64,000 nucleotides of DNA from Streptomyces sp. NRRL S-350 (GTDB lineage: Bacteria; Actinomycetota; Actinomycetes; Streptomycetales; Streptomycetaceae). The notes beneath the pieces were generated by a model that ran no database searches, was not told the DNA's origin, and saw only the letters and a list, made by a program, of their open reading frames with translations. Position 1 is the stretch's first letter, and each line of letters begins with the position of its first letter. The translations under genes and the position numbers were made by a program. Location of the stretch: positions 1-64,000 of the forward strand of contig NZ_JOHO01000006.1 in NCBI RefSeq assembly GCF_000719705.1, written 5' to 3'. Positions 46,214 to 54,403 of the stretch are shown here, in pieces.

Positions 46214-47227
46214 TCATGGGGTGCGCCAGTCGGCGGCGAAGGCGGCGGCCGGGTTGGCGGTGAGGAGCAGCCCGGGCAGCTCGGGCCCGTAGGTGCGGGC
46301 GAGACGCGGGGCGAGGTCGGTGAGCAGACGGGTCGGGCCGTCGGCCTGCCGGGCGGTGCGGGTGGTGGTGTCGGCGCCGAGGAGCAGTCGGGCGGCGTGG
46401 CCCTCCTCGACCAGGTCGGAGATCACGTCGAAGGCCTGGAGGTCGTCGGGGTGGCCGATCCGGGAGGGGCTGTCCAGCGCGAGGTAGACGCCCTCGGAGG
46501 CGAGGCTGCGGTGCACGGACCGGTCGGGGAACCGGGTGAGGTGGCCGAGGACGATCCGGTCGGGACGGACACCGTGCCGGACGTGCAGCCGGTGGAGGAC
46601 CCAGTGCGGATCGCCTGCGGGTTCGAGGTGCACGGCGATCGGGGCGCCGGTGGCGTGGTGGGCCTCGGCGGCGGCGGCCATCGTCCGACGGGTGTGCTGG
46701 GTGGCGGGCCCCGGGTCGCCCGCGACCTTGATCAACCCGGCCCGGACACCGCCTGGGGTGCCGGGCAGCCCGGTGGTGAGGTCGGCGACGAAGCGTTCGG
46801 CGAGGTCGTCGCCGCGAACGGCAGCGGAGCCCTGCGGGTAGTGGACGGCCTGGTGCGCACCGGTGGCGGCGACGATGTGGACGCCGGTCGCGCGGGAGAG
46901 CGCGGCGAGGGAGTGCGCGCCGCGTCCCATGCCCTGCGGGGTCCACTGGACGAAGGAGCGGCCGCCGGCGGCGGCGAAGGCCCGCAGGACGTCCTCGGCG
47001 GCGGCCGGGTCGTCCAGTTCCTGGCCCGGGAGCAGCGGGCTGCGGATGAAGAGGTGGTCGTGGGAGTCGGTGGCGCCGAGTGCGGCGGGGTCGACGTCTC
47101 CGAGAACGGTGCGGACAGTGCGGACAGTGCGGACAGTGCGGACGGTCGGGACGGGGTCCGTGACCGGGACGGTGCCGGTGGCCGGGACGGTGCCGGTGGT
47201 CGGAACGGCTGGGACGGCGGGGCTCAT
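46214..47227 (-). CDS. Phosphotriesterase-family metal hydrolase
   Basis: 337 aa amidohydrolase-fold PTE/lactonase. All ligands are visible: H56 and H58 (DSHDHLF), carboxylated Lys K167 (GLIKVAG), H200 (IAVHLEP), H229 (VLGHLTR) and D286 (LLGADTTTR). The N-terminus is inflated by repeats (TVP and TVR units; 9-bp DNA repeats at 47109-47144) just before the family start TVLGDVDPAALG. ATG overlaps the CMD gene stop. Substrate could be a lactone or ester; true phosphotriesterase activity is unlikely from family knowledge. Confidence 0.83.
   Translation of the reverse strand: MSPAVPAVPTTGTVPATGTVPVTDPVPTVRTVRTVRTVRTVLGDVDPAALGATDSHDHLFIRSPLLPGQELDDPAAAEDVLRAFAAAGGRSFVQWTPQGMGRGAHSLAALSRATGVHIVAATGAHQAVHYPQGSAAVRGDDLAERFVADLTTGLPGTPGGVRAGLIKVAGDPGPATQHTRRTMAAAAEAHHATGAPIAVHLEPAGDPHWVLHRLHVRHGVRPDRIVLGHLTRFPDRSVHRSLASEGVYLALDSPSRIGHPDDLQAFDVISDLVEEGHAARLLLGADTTTRTARQADGPTRLLTDLAPRLARTYGPELPGLLLTANPAAAFAADWRTP
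47109..47144. repeat. 9-bp repeats inside the PTE gene
   Basis: Four units of GTGCGGACA/GTGCGGACG, encoding a TVR repeat ahead of the conserved domain. Confidence 0.9.
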
Positions 47228-47757
47228 GCCTGGCTCCCGGCGGCTTCGGCGAAGGTCGCGGTCGCGACGCGCAGGCCGGCCAGGGCCTTGGGAACGCCGA
47301 CGTAGGGCGCGAGGTGGACGATCACCTCGGTGATCTCCTCCTTCGTCATGCCGACCCCCAGGCTGTTGCGGACGTGGTCGGCCAGCTGGGGCTCCACGCC
47401 GCCGAGGGCGGTGAGCGCGGCCAGGTTGGCGATCTGACGGTCGCGCAGCGCGAGGCCGGGGCGCTGGTAGGTGCCGCCGAACAGGCTGGTGACGATCCAG
47501 TCCGGGAAGCCGGGGGCGACGGAGTCCAGTCCGCGGAGGGTGGCGGCGGCGGCCGGGCCGGCGAGTTCGGCGAGCAGGGCGTAGCCGGCTTCGCGGTCGA
47601 GCGGGGCCTGGGTGAGGCCGGTGGACGCCGGTGGCGGCTGCAGCGCCGAGGCGGGGGCCGCGGGGTCGGGGGCCGCGAGGTCGGGGGTCTCGGGGTCGGG
47701 GGTCGCAGTGACAGGGGTCATCGGTGCGGTGGTCATCGGGACGAGGAAACCTTTCAC
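47224..47757 (-). CDS. Carboxymuconolactone decarboxylase/AhpD-like protein
   Basis: 177 aa. An Ala/Pro/Thr-rich N-terminal 45 residues precede a CMD domain (LRDRQIANLAALTALGGVEPQL, HVRNSLGVGMTKEEITEVI, YVGVPKAL). It lacks the CxxC pair of peroxidase-type AhpD, so it fits the decarboxylase-like group. GTG start at 47757 overlaps the DUF4865 stop (GTGA); an ATG seven codons in is the alternative. Middle gene of a coupled operon. Confidence 0.82.
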   Translation of the reverse strand: MKGFLVPMTTAPMTPVTATPDPETPDLAAPDPAAPASALQPPPASTGLTQAPLDREAGYALLAELAGPAAAATLRGLDSVAPGFPDWIVTSLFGGTYQRPGLALRDRQIANLAALTALGGVEPQLADHVRNSLGVGMTKEEITEVIVHLAPYVGVPKALAGLRVATATFAEAAGSQA

Positions 47758-48389
47758 CAGTGTCGGCCGGACGGCAGCCGGTCGAGTTCGGGGCGGGAGA
47801 GGTGCAGCACCTGGTAGCGGGTGCCGGGCACCTCCTCGGGAGCGGGGCCGTGCCACAGCGCGAAGCGGAGCAGTTCCCAGCGGCTCGGGTCCACGGCGAC
47901 GGCCGCGGTGTGCAGGTCCGGGTGCGCGGGGAGCCCGGCGAGCGCCTGCTCGACGGCCTCCCCCGGGTCGGCGCCTTCCGGCAGCCGTACGGTCTCGCGG
48001 GTGGCGGTGGTCAGAGCGGCGGTCCAGACCTTCTCCACCCCGTGGGTCCCGGCGGGGGCCTGGCCCGCCGTGCCGTGCGCGAGGCCCGTGCCGTGCGCGA
48101 GGCCCGTGCCGAGCCAGTGACGGACCGCGGGGCGCCCGAAGTCGGCGCTCAGGCCCCGGAAGCCCGGGCCCCAGAGGAAGCCGTTCATGCCCTCGGCAGT
48201 GCGCCAGAGGTAGAACGGCGCGTACTGGTTGACCGGCGAGCCCTGCTGCCCGCGCTCGCGGACCAGGTAGGCCTTGAGGCCGAGGCCGGGGTGGGTGTCG
48301 AGCAGATGGCCCTTGTCGGCGACGCGTTTGCGAATGATGTCCATGTCGTAGTCGGCCGGGAGGGTGATCTCGTACTGCATGGCGTGCAC
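47754..48389 (-). CDS. DUF4865 family protein
   Basis: 211 aa, function unknown. MQYEITLPADYDM, GLGLKAYLVRERG, NQYAPFYLWRTAEGMNGFLWG and the C-terminal HLSRPEL give the DUF4865 pattern, which suggests a dimeric alpha/beta-barrel monooxygenase-like fold (inference). A 6-residue direct repeat (GLAHGT twice) is present. GTG start with GAGGAG 7 bases upstream. It follows the TetR gene by 44 bp and is coupled to the CMD gene. Confidence 0.78.
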   Translation of the reverse strand: MHAMQYEITLPADYDMDIIRKRVADKGHLLDTHPGLGLKAYLVRERGQQGSPVNQYAPFYLWRTAEGMNGFLWGPGFRGLSADFGRPAVRHWLGTGLAHGTGLAHGTAGQAPAGTHGVEKVWTAALTTATRETVRLPEGADPGEAVEQALAGLPAHPDLHTAAVAVDPSRWELLRFALWHGPAPEEVPGTRYQVLHLSRPELDRLPSGRHW

Positions 48390-48433
48390 GGCGGGGCTCC
48401 TCGGGTCCTGGACGTACGGTTCCTGACAGCGGG

Positions 48434-49000
48434 TCAGGCCGCGCGGTGCGCTGCGAGCAGCCCGAGCGCTCCGCGGACGGCGCGGTCGAAGGGCTCGGCG
48501 CTGTTCGCGGCGCGGGCCAGCACGTAGCCGCCCTGGACGACGGCGACCAGGGCGGCGGCGGTGTCGGCCGGGTCGGGGGCGGGGGCGAACTCGCCGGTCG
48601 CCTGGCCTTCGGCGACCAGTTCGGCGATCCGGCCGCGCAGCCAGTCGAGGGTCTCCTCGACGGGGGCGCGCAGCTGCGGGTCTGCGACGACGTCCGGGTC
48701 CTGGGCCATCCGGCCGATCGGGCAGCCGCGCAGTACGTCGCGGTCGCGGCGCAGGTACGCGGCGATGCGGTCGTACGCGGTGCCGGGGGCGTCGAGGTCG
48801 GCCGCGGCGGCGCCCCGCAGTTGCTCGGCGGTGCGGCGCAGGGCGGCGGCGGCGAGATCGGGCTTGCCGCTGAAGTGGTGGTACATGCTGCCCTGGCCCG
48901 CTCCGGAGCGCTGCTGGATGGCCTTCGGGCTGGTGCCGACGTAGCCGCGCTCCCAGAGGAGTGCCTGGGTGCTCTCGATGAGGCGGTCCTGGGTGCTCAT
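48434..49000 (-). CDS. TetR-family regulator of the DUF4865 operon
   Basis: 188 aa. TetR HTH in the first 55 residues (TQALLWERGYVGTSPKAIQQRSGAGQGSMYHHFSGK). The C-terminal domain holds RGCPIGRMAQD, typical of the subgroup near YxaF/LmrA-type regulators. ATG at 49000. First gene of a four-gene minus-strand operon, with a palindrome over its promoter, so autoregulation is likely. Confidence 0.86.
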   Translation of the reverse strand: MSTQDRLIESTQALLWERGYVGTSPKAIQQRSGAGQGSMYHHFSGKPDLAAAALRRTAEQLRGAAAADLDAPGTAYDRIAAYLRRDRDVLRGCPIGRMAQDPDVVADPQLRAPVEETLDWLRGRIAELVAEGQATGEFAPAPDPADTAAALVAVVQGGYVLARAANSAEPFDRAVRGALGLLAAHRAA

Positions 49001-49582
49001 GCCTCGACTGTACATACCAATAGGTACAGAGCGCTAGTGGCAAACCGGGCGGAACCGCAGAGGCGGGGCGGCCCGCCGGGAAGGGCGTCCGGCGACAGAG
49101 GGCCGTGCGCCGCCCCCCGGCGGCCACGGCCCCTCGACGGTTCGTCATCCCCCGTGCGGCGCAACGGCATTCCGGCACCCCTGGTGGCGCGCGTCACGTC
49201 ACAGGCGGTCGTCGGCGTCACACCCGTTGGGGGGTGCACGGCGCGTTGCGCGGGCGGGCGCCGACCCGACAGCTACGGGAGTTCGCGTCGGACCGCCGGG
49301 CGCACCGCCAGCCGACCGAAGGAAAGCTGCTGCTCACCGGGCAGCCCGGGACCGAGGCTCCCCCGGCGGGCGGCAGGAGTTGACGGAGGAGCGCCGGCTC
49401 CCGGTGATGCTCCCCCACCCGGCGGCCACCTCCGGCCCGGACCGTCATCGCACCCCCGCCCCGCCCCCGGCGCGCGCCCCGCCCCCACCCCCGGTTCGCA
49501 CCCGATCCTGCGCGGACACCAGCACCGGCCGGATGCTGGGCAAGGGGTTGATCGACCGGCGCCGACTGGCAGGATGTCCGCC
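49001..49582. other. Intergenic region TetR / aldo-keto reductase
   Basis: 582 bases without a convincing gene between divergent genes. Besides the operator at 49008-49029 it contains only GC-rich Pro/Arg-type shadow frames. Confidence 0.5.
49008..49029. promoter_or_regulatory. Palindromic operator before the TetR gene
   Basis: CTGTAC (49008-49013) and GTACAG (49024-49029) flank ATACCAATAG, which itself is nearly symmetric (TACC..GGTA). It starts 7 bp before the TetR ATG. Confidence 0.6.
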
Positions 49583-50575
49583 ATGAACTACCTCGCCGCG
49601 GATGACCGCTATGCATCGATGACCTACCGGAAGGCCGGCCGCAGCGGCGTCCTGCTGCCCGCCGTCTCGCTCGGGCTCTGGCACAACTTCGGCGACACCC
49701 AGCCGCTGGAGGTGCAGCGGGCGGTGCTGCGCCGGGCCTTCGACCGGGGCGTCACGCACTTCGACCTGGCGAACAACTACGGCCCGCCGTACGGCAGCGC
49801 CGAGCGCAACTTCGGCTACCTGTTCGCCCAGGACTTCCGGCCGTACCGGGACGAGCTGTTCATCGCGACCAAGGCCGGCTGGGACATGTGGCCCGGCCCG
49901 TACGGCATCGGCGGCAGCCGCAAGTACCTGCTGGCCAGCCTCGACCAGTCGCTGGACCGGATGGGGCTGGACTACGTCGACGTCTTCTACTCGCACCGCT
50001 ACGACCCGGAAACCCCGATCGAGGAGACGATGGGGGCGCTGGACAGCGCGGTGCGCTCGGGCAAGGCGCTGTACGCCGCCATCTCCAACTACCCGGCGGA
50101 GCAGCACCGGGAGGCGGTGGCGATCCTGCGGGAGCTGGGGACTCCGGTGCTGATGAACCAGTCGGTGTACTCGATCCTCAACCGGCGCGTGGAGGAGGGC
50201 GGCGTGCTGGACGCGGTGGGTGACACCCAGACCAGCCTCATCGCCTACTCGCCGCTCGCCCAAGGCCTGTTGACCGATCGTTACCTGTCGGGCGAGGTGC
50301 CGGCCGGCTCGCGGATGTCGGTGGGGAAGTTCCTCAAGGAGGAAGCACTGACCGGGCCGAAGCTGGAGCAGCTGCGGGCACTGAACAAGGTCGCGGAGAG
50401 GCGCGGGCAGACACTGGCGCAGCTGGCGCTGTGCTGGGTGCTGCGGGATCCGCGGGTGGTCTCGGTGATCATCGGCGCGAGCAGCGTGAACCAGCTGGAC
50501 CAGAACCTCGACGCGCTGGCCGGCGGTCCGCTGACGGCGGAGGAACTGGCGGAGATCGACCGGCTGAGCAGTTGA
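49583..50575 (+). CDS. Aldo/keto reductase, YghZ (Gpr)-like
   Basis: 330 aa. NADPH-dependent carbonyl reductase of the YghZ group (AISLGLWHNFG-type start, here LPAVSLGLWHNFGD). Catalytic tetrad D61, Y66, K97 and H138. YghZ reduces L-glyceraldehyde 3-phosphate and methylglyoxal in E. coli; the same is inferred here. AGGA lies about 8 bases before the ATG. Single gene followed by two hairpins. Confidence 0.88.
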   Translation: MNYLAADDRYASMTYRKAGRSGVLLPAVSLGLWHNFGDTQPLEVQRAVLRRAFDRGVTHFDLANNYGPPYGSAERNFGYLFAQDFRPYRDELFIATKAGWDMWPGPYGIGGSRKYLLASLDQSLDRMGLDYVDVFYSHRYDPETPIEETMGALDSAVRSGKALYAAISNYPAEQHREAVAILRELGTPVLMNQSVYSILNRRVEEGGVLDAVGDTQTSLIAYSPLAQGLLTDRYLSGEVPAGSRMSVGKFLKEEALTGPKLEQLRALNKVAERRGQTLAQLALCWVLRDPRVVSVIIGASSVNQLDQNLDALAGGPLTAEELAEIDRLSS

Positions 50576-50669
50576 GCTGTTCAGCCTGATGCACTGTTCG
50601 GCCTGCTGGGCTGTTGGGTTGTTGGGCCGGGAGTTCGCGGCGAGTGGGTGAGCGCTAACAGATGGTAGA

Positions 50670-50779
50670 TGAGGTGACAGCTGACAGGTGACAGGTGACC
50701 GGTTTCGAACGCTGTCGCCTGTCAGCTGTCATCCGCGAGCGCGGACTCGCCGGCCATTGCGAAGGGCCGGCGAGTCCGC
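50670..50779. terminator. Two consecutive long hairpins between convergent genes
   Basis: The first is near-perfect (19 of 20 bp; about 50674-50693 with 50712-50731). The second is a perfect 15-bp stem (50741-50755 and 50765-50779) with a 9-base loop. They lie between the aldo/keto reductase and the winged-helix gene. Confidence 0.75.
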
Positions 50780-50835
50780 CGCTGCGTCGAGCAGGAAAGC
50801 AGGAGCGCGGAAGAGGCGATGAGGAGCCCGCGCCG

Positions 50836-51702
50836 TCAGATGGCGGCCGGGGTGTACTTGTAGCCGACCCGGCGGACCGTCACGATCGTGTCGCGGTAGG
50901 CCGGTCCGAGCTTCCGGCGCAGTCGGGCGACGTGCACGTCGACCGTCCGTCCGTCCCCGACGTGGCCGTAGCCCCAGACCGCGGAGACCAGGTGGTCCCG
51001 GGTGTGCACCCGCTGCGGGTGCTCGGTGAGGTGCGCCAGCAGCTCGAACTCCAGGTAGGTGAGGTCGAGCAGCCGACCGTCGACGTAGGCGTTGCGTCGC
51101 TCGCTGTCGACACTGATGCCGCGCCCGGCCGTACGCGCCGGGCGGCTGCCCCCGGGAGCCTGGGTACCGGGCACGCCGGGTGCACCGGGCACGCCGGGCA
51201 CGCCGGGCACGCCGGGCAGCACCTGGGTCTCCGGCGCCGCCTCGGCCGGCACCAGCACCAGGTACCCGACCATCGGGCTGCCGTTCGCACCGCCGAACTG
51301 GGTGCCGTACTGGGCGAGCAGCGCCTGCGGCAGCGCACCCTGCGGCAGGGTGGCGACCACGGCCGCCCCCTCGGGCAGCGCGGCGAGCAGCGCCGGTGGT
51401 GCCGGCGGAAGGACCGCGCCCGGGTGCGGCGCAGGGGTGGTCGTCGGCGTGGCCGACGGGCGGGCCGCTCCGGGCCATCGTTCGGCAACCGACGCCGATA
51501 CCGATGCCGATGCCGATGCCGATGCCGATGCCGATGCCGATGCCGGGGGGACGGACGGTCCGGAGCCGCCGGCGGTTCCGGGCACGCCCGGGCTGACGGA
51601 GGGGACGGACGGGCCGGACGGGCCGGACGGGACCGAGCGGACCGCGCGCAGGTGCGGGGTCGCGGCGGGCAGGGGCAGGGTGGCCGTGGAAGAAGAAGAC
51701 AT
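50836..51702 (-). CDS. Winged-helix (OmpR-type) regulator with low-complexity N-terminus
   Basis: 288 aa. The last about 95 residues are an OmpR/PhoB-type effector domain (LTYLEFELLAHLTEHPQRVHTRDHL, GRTVDVHVARLRRKLG, TVRRVGYKY). There is no intact receiver domain with phospho-acceptor Asp. Instead the N-terminus has GPSGPS, an (SA)n run from hexamer repeats at 51491-51544, a short folded stretch, and a collagen-like GVPG repeat (DNA 51172-51216). It is not a normal two-component regulator; no kinase adjoins it. Confidence 0.75.
   Translation of the reverse strand: MSSSSTATLPLPAATPHLRAVRSVPSGPSGPSVPSVSPGVPGTAGGSGPSVPPASASASASASASASVSASVAERWPGAARPSATPTTTPAPHPGAVLPPAPPALLAALPEGAAVVATLPQGALPQALLAQYGTQFGGANGSPMVGYLVLVPAEAAPETQVLPGVPGVPGVPGAPGVPGTQAPGGSRPARTAGRGISVDSERRNAYVDGRLLDLTYLEFELLAHLTEHPQRVHTRDHLVSAVWGYGHVGDGRTVDVHVARLRRKLGPAYRDTIVTVRRVGYKYTPAAI
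51172..51544. repeat. Two in-frame repeat arrays in the winged-helix gene
   Basis: 51172-51216: five 9-bp units of CACGCCGGG, encoding GVPGVPGVPG-type sequence. 51491-51544: nine 6-bp units of GATGCC, encoding alternating Ser/Ala. Both keep the reading frame. Confidence 0.9.
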
Positions 51703-52191
51703 GGTGTGTCGCTCATTTCGCGCGTGACGGACGGGGTGGAGTCGTCTGCGCGTCGACCGGGCGCACTGCCGGGGCTGGACCGGATCGAACCGGGTCAGCG
51801 GGCGGAGGGCCGGGACGCGCTGGGCGAGCCCGGACACGTCTGGTCGAACAGGTGCGGCTGCCGGGACGGCCAGAACGGTTCGAGGTCGGGGCGACCCCGG
51901 CGGCTGTCCGCGGCACGAATCGCGCGCCCGTTCCACCGCCTGGTCCGTCCGCCTTCCACGCACGTCGTGGGGGCCGGACCGGTCGTTCGGGCTCGGCCGG
52001 CGACGCCGGGGGACGGTCTGAGGCAGACGATGTTCACTGGTGGTCTCTCCGCTGGGCGGGTCCGGTTGGTCGGCCGCGGGCACGCCGGACGGCGGTGTCC
52101 GCTTCGGCCTGGTCGACGGGGTGGCGGTGCGTCGGGCGGCGGCCTGGTGGGCCGGGAGCGCCGGGGACGTACCGGGGGTGGGGCAGGCCGG
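51703..52191. other. Long leader of the winged-helix gene, no gene seen
   Basis: 489 bases between the small ORF and the winged-helix start. I see no conserved ORF; a long 5' leader or own promoter is possible. Confidence 0.4.
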
Positions 52192-52335
52192 TCAGCGACA
52201 ACACGCGCTGCAGGTCAGCGCGTGGTCGATGTAGCGGCGGACGGTGAGCACCGCGGTGACGGGAGCCGCGGTGGCGGAACGGCGCGCGGGGGACGCGGAC
52301 ACGGCGGTGGTGATGCGTCGTCTGCCGACGGTCAT
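52192..52335 (-). CDS. Small ORF with Cys-rich C-terminus (47 aa)
   Basis: Starts MTVGRRRIT, is basic and Ala/Thr-rich, and ends LTCSACCR. A GGGGGAGGG ribosome site lies about 8 bases before the ATG, better than for many genes here. No family recognised. It could be a leader peptide, a small secreted or metal-binding peptide, or spurious. Confidence 0.35.
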   Translation of the reverse strand: MTVGRRRITTAVSASPARRSATAAPVTAVLTVRRYIDHALTCSACCR

Positions 52336-52696
52336 CCTGCTGCCCTCCCCCTGGTTCCGCGTGCGACGACGCAGCGTTTCCGGTGCGCGCCGACGGTGAT
52401 TCGCCGGATCGTCGTCGAAGGCCGTCCGCCGATGGTCAACGCCCTTGCGAACGGGGCGTTTCCGACGGTCCCGGTTTTTCCGACGGTTCCGATGGTTCGG
52501 ACAGTTCGGACGGTTCGGACGGTTCCGACGGTTCCGACGGCATGGCCGGGCGGCCTTCGTCCACAGAGCCTTCCACGGCCGGGCCTGTCCAGGCAACCTT
52601 CCGGGCACCGGCCGTCCGGGATGCGGACTGCCGAATGAGACGTCGGCCGGAGCGCCGGTCCGGAACCGGGGTACCGCACCTGGGCTTTCGGCCTGA
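52336..52696. repeat. Intergenic region with 9-bp repeats downstream of cvnD
   Basis: At 52460-52540 there are nine consecutive units of TTCCGACGG/TTCGGACGG. The rest of the 361 bases has no gene. The array lies between the conservon and the small ORF. Confidence 0.8.
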
Positions 52697-53347
52697 TCAG
52701 GCCCGGGGCGCCGCGCGGTGGCGGCGGTCGGCGGCGTGCTCGACCAGCGCGACGAGCAGGTCCTTCCCGTCCTCCCGCAGCCGGGCGTCGCAGAGCAGCA
52801 CCGGGATGTCCGGGTCGAGGTCGAGCGCGTCGCGGACCTCCTCCGGCGAGAAGCACTCGCTGCCGTCGAAGCAGTTCACCGCGACCACGAACGGAATGCC
52901 GCGCTGCTCGAAGAAGTCGACCGACGGGAAGCAGTCGGCCAGCCGCCGGGTGTCGGCGAGGACCAGGGCGCCGAGTGCGCCGCGGGCCAACTCGTCCCAG
53001 ACGAACCAGAACCGGTCCTGCCCGGGGGTGCCGAACAGGTAGAGCGCGAGGCCGGGCCGCAGGTCGATCCGGCCGAAGTCCATCGCCACGGTGGTGGTGC
53101 GCTTCGCCTCCACGCCCGAGGTGTCGTCCACCGGCCGCCCCAGCTCGCTGAGCTCCTCCTCGGTCCGCAGTGGCCGGATCTCGCTCACCGCGCCCACCAG
53201 GGTGGTCTTGCCCGCGCCGAAGCCGCCCGCGACCAGGATCTTGACCGCGGCGGCCGGACCGCCGCGCCACGGCGGGTCGTCGGTGTCCGCGGTCCGGGAC
53301 GCGAGACCGTCCGGGCGGGCGTGGTGGTCAGAGCGCACGGAGTCCAT
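52697..53347 (-). CDS. cvnD: Conservon small GTPase-like protein CvnD
   Basis: 216 aa. P-loop GGFGAGKTT (residues 41-49), TTVAMDFGRIDL switch region, LFGTPGQDRF (G3) and VAVNCFDG (NKxD position altered to NCFD). It is the ATP/GTP-binding protein of actinobacterial conservons, thought to act like a small G protein with CvnA-C at the membrane. It overlaps cvnC by 20 bp. Last of cvnABCD; no cytochrome P450 (cvnE) follows. Confidence 0.92.
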   Translation of the reverse strand: MDSVRSDHHARPDGLASRTADTDDPPWRGGPAAAVKILVAGGFGAGKTTLVGAVSEIRPLRTEEELSELGRPVDDTSGVEAKRTTTVAMDFGRIDLRPGLALYLFGTPGQDRFWFVWDELARGALGALVLADTRRLADCFPSVDFFEQRGIPFVVAVNCFDGSECFSPEEVRDALDLDPDIPVLLCDARLREDGKDLLVALVEHAADRRHRAAPRA

Positions 53348-53975
53348 TGATCACGTCTCGCAGCAGGCGCTCGTCCGGCAGCTCGGCGAGCGGAACGGGT
53401 CGGGTGACACTGATCAGGTCGGCGTCGTAGAGGTCGCCGAGCAGCACCCGCACGACGCTGACCGGCAGGTCGGTGAAGGAACCGAGTTCGGCGACGGAGA
53501 GCGGTTCGCGGCGGCACAGGACCAGCAGCGTCTGGTGCTCCGGGGAGAGGACGTGCGCGGGCACGGCCCCGGCGCCCGGGCCGGGCTCGGCGGCGGTGAT
53601 CAGCGAGATCAGGTCGAACAGCCCCTCCTCGACCGGCCGGGTGCGGCCTCGGGTCATCGAGTAGAGCCGCACCACGGGGCCGGCCTCGTCGTCGAACCAG
53701 CGGTCTTCGACCGGGGCGCGGGGCAGGAACAGGTCGACATCCGGCCCGTCCGGGGCCTGCTGCTCCGCGATTGCCGGAGCGGGCGCGTCCTGGCCCGTGG
53801 GCGCGCCCACGTCCGTTCCCGCGTCCGCGCCGGCGCCCGTCGTGGGGTCACCGCCCGGCGACGCGTCGGCGCCCGCGTCCGCGCCCGCGTCTGGCGACGC
53901 CTCCGCGCCGGACGGCCCGGCCGTGCCCACCGGCACTTCCGGACCGTCCGGCACATCCGCCTTCGGATCCGCCAT
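53328..53975 (-). CDS. cvnC: Conservon DUF742 protein CvnC
   Basis: 215 aa. The first about 85 residues are an Asp/Ala/Pro/Gly-rich acidic segment with AGADAG repeats. The DUF742 winged-helix-like domain follows (VVRLYSMTRGRTRP, LSPEHQTLLVLCREPLSVAEL-like, VRVLLGDLYDADLI). ATG chosen because GGAGGT lies 10 bases upstream; a GTG four codons earlier overlaps the cvnB stop. The acidic extension is longer than usual. Confidence 0.9.
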   Translation of the reverse strand: MADPKADVPDGPEVPVGTAGPSGAEASPDAGADAGADASPGGDPTTGAGADAGTDVGAPTGQDAPAPAIAEQQAPDGPDVDLFLPRAPVEDRWFDDEAGPVVRLYSMTRGRTRPVEEGLFDLISLITAAEPGPGAGAVPAHVLSPEHQTLLVLCRREPLSVAELGSFTDLPVSVVRVLLGDLYDADLISVTRPVPLAELPDERLLRDVINGLRAL

Positions 53976-53983
53976 CGGCCCGT

Positions 53984-54403
53984 TCACCTCCCCGGCGGGG
54001 CGGTTTCGGTACGTGGTTCGGCGGCCAGGTGCTCGCCGACCCGCTTGACCAGCAGGGCCATCTCGTAGGCGATCTGGCCGATGTCGGCCTCGGCGTCGCT
54101 CAGCACGGCCAGGCAACTGCCGTCACCGGCGGCCGTGATGAACAGGAACGCCTCGTCCAGCTCGACCATGGTCTGGCGCACGCCGCCGACCTTGAAGTGG
54201 CTGCCGGCGCCCTTGGCGAGGCTGTGGAATCCGGCCGCGACGGCGGCCAGGTGCTCGGCGTCCTCGCGGTCGAGGTCGCCGGAGGCACCGGTGGCCAGGC
54301 CGTCGCTGGAGAGGATCACCGCGTGCCGCAGGGCCGCCACGCGCCCCACCAGGTCGTCCAGGAGCCAGTTGAGGTCCCCGGACGGCTGCGTCGAAGTGGT
54401 CAT
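53984..54403 (-). CDS. cvnB: Conservon roadblock/LC7 protein CvnB
   Basis: 139 aa. Roadblock/LC7 fold (LNWLLDDLVGRVAALRHAVILSSDGL, VELDEAFLFITAAGDGSCLAVL), the MglB-like partner of the CvnD G-protein. ATG overlaps the cvnA stop by four bases. Likely GTPase regulator, by analogy with MglA/MglB. Confidence 0.94.
   Translation of the reverse strand: MTTSTQPSGDLNWLLDDLVGRVAALRHAVILSSDGLATGASGDLDREDAEHLAAVAAGFHSLAKGAGSHFKVGGVRQTMVELDEAFLFITAAGDGSCLAVLSDAEADIGQIAYEMALLVKRVGEHLAAEPRTETAPPGR

Noticed and set aside
49105..49560. Arg/Pro-rich ORFs on both strands between tetR and the aldo/keto reductase
   Set aside because: Overlapping frames of similar quality on both strands, no start signals, no recognisable domain.
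51795..52037. 80-aa minus-strand ORF upstream of the winged-helix gene
   Set aside because: No good ribosome site, composition of a shadow frame, and no family features.
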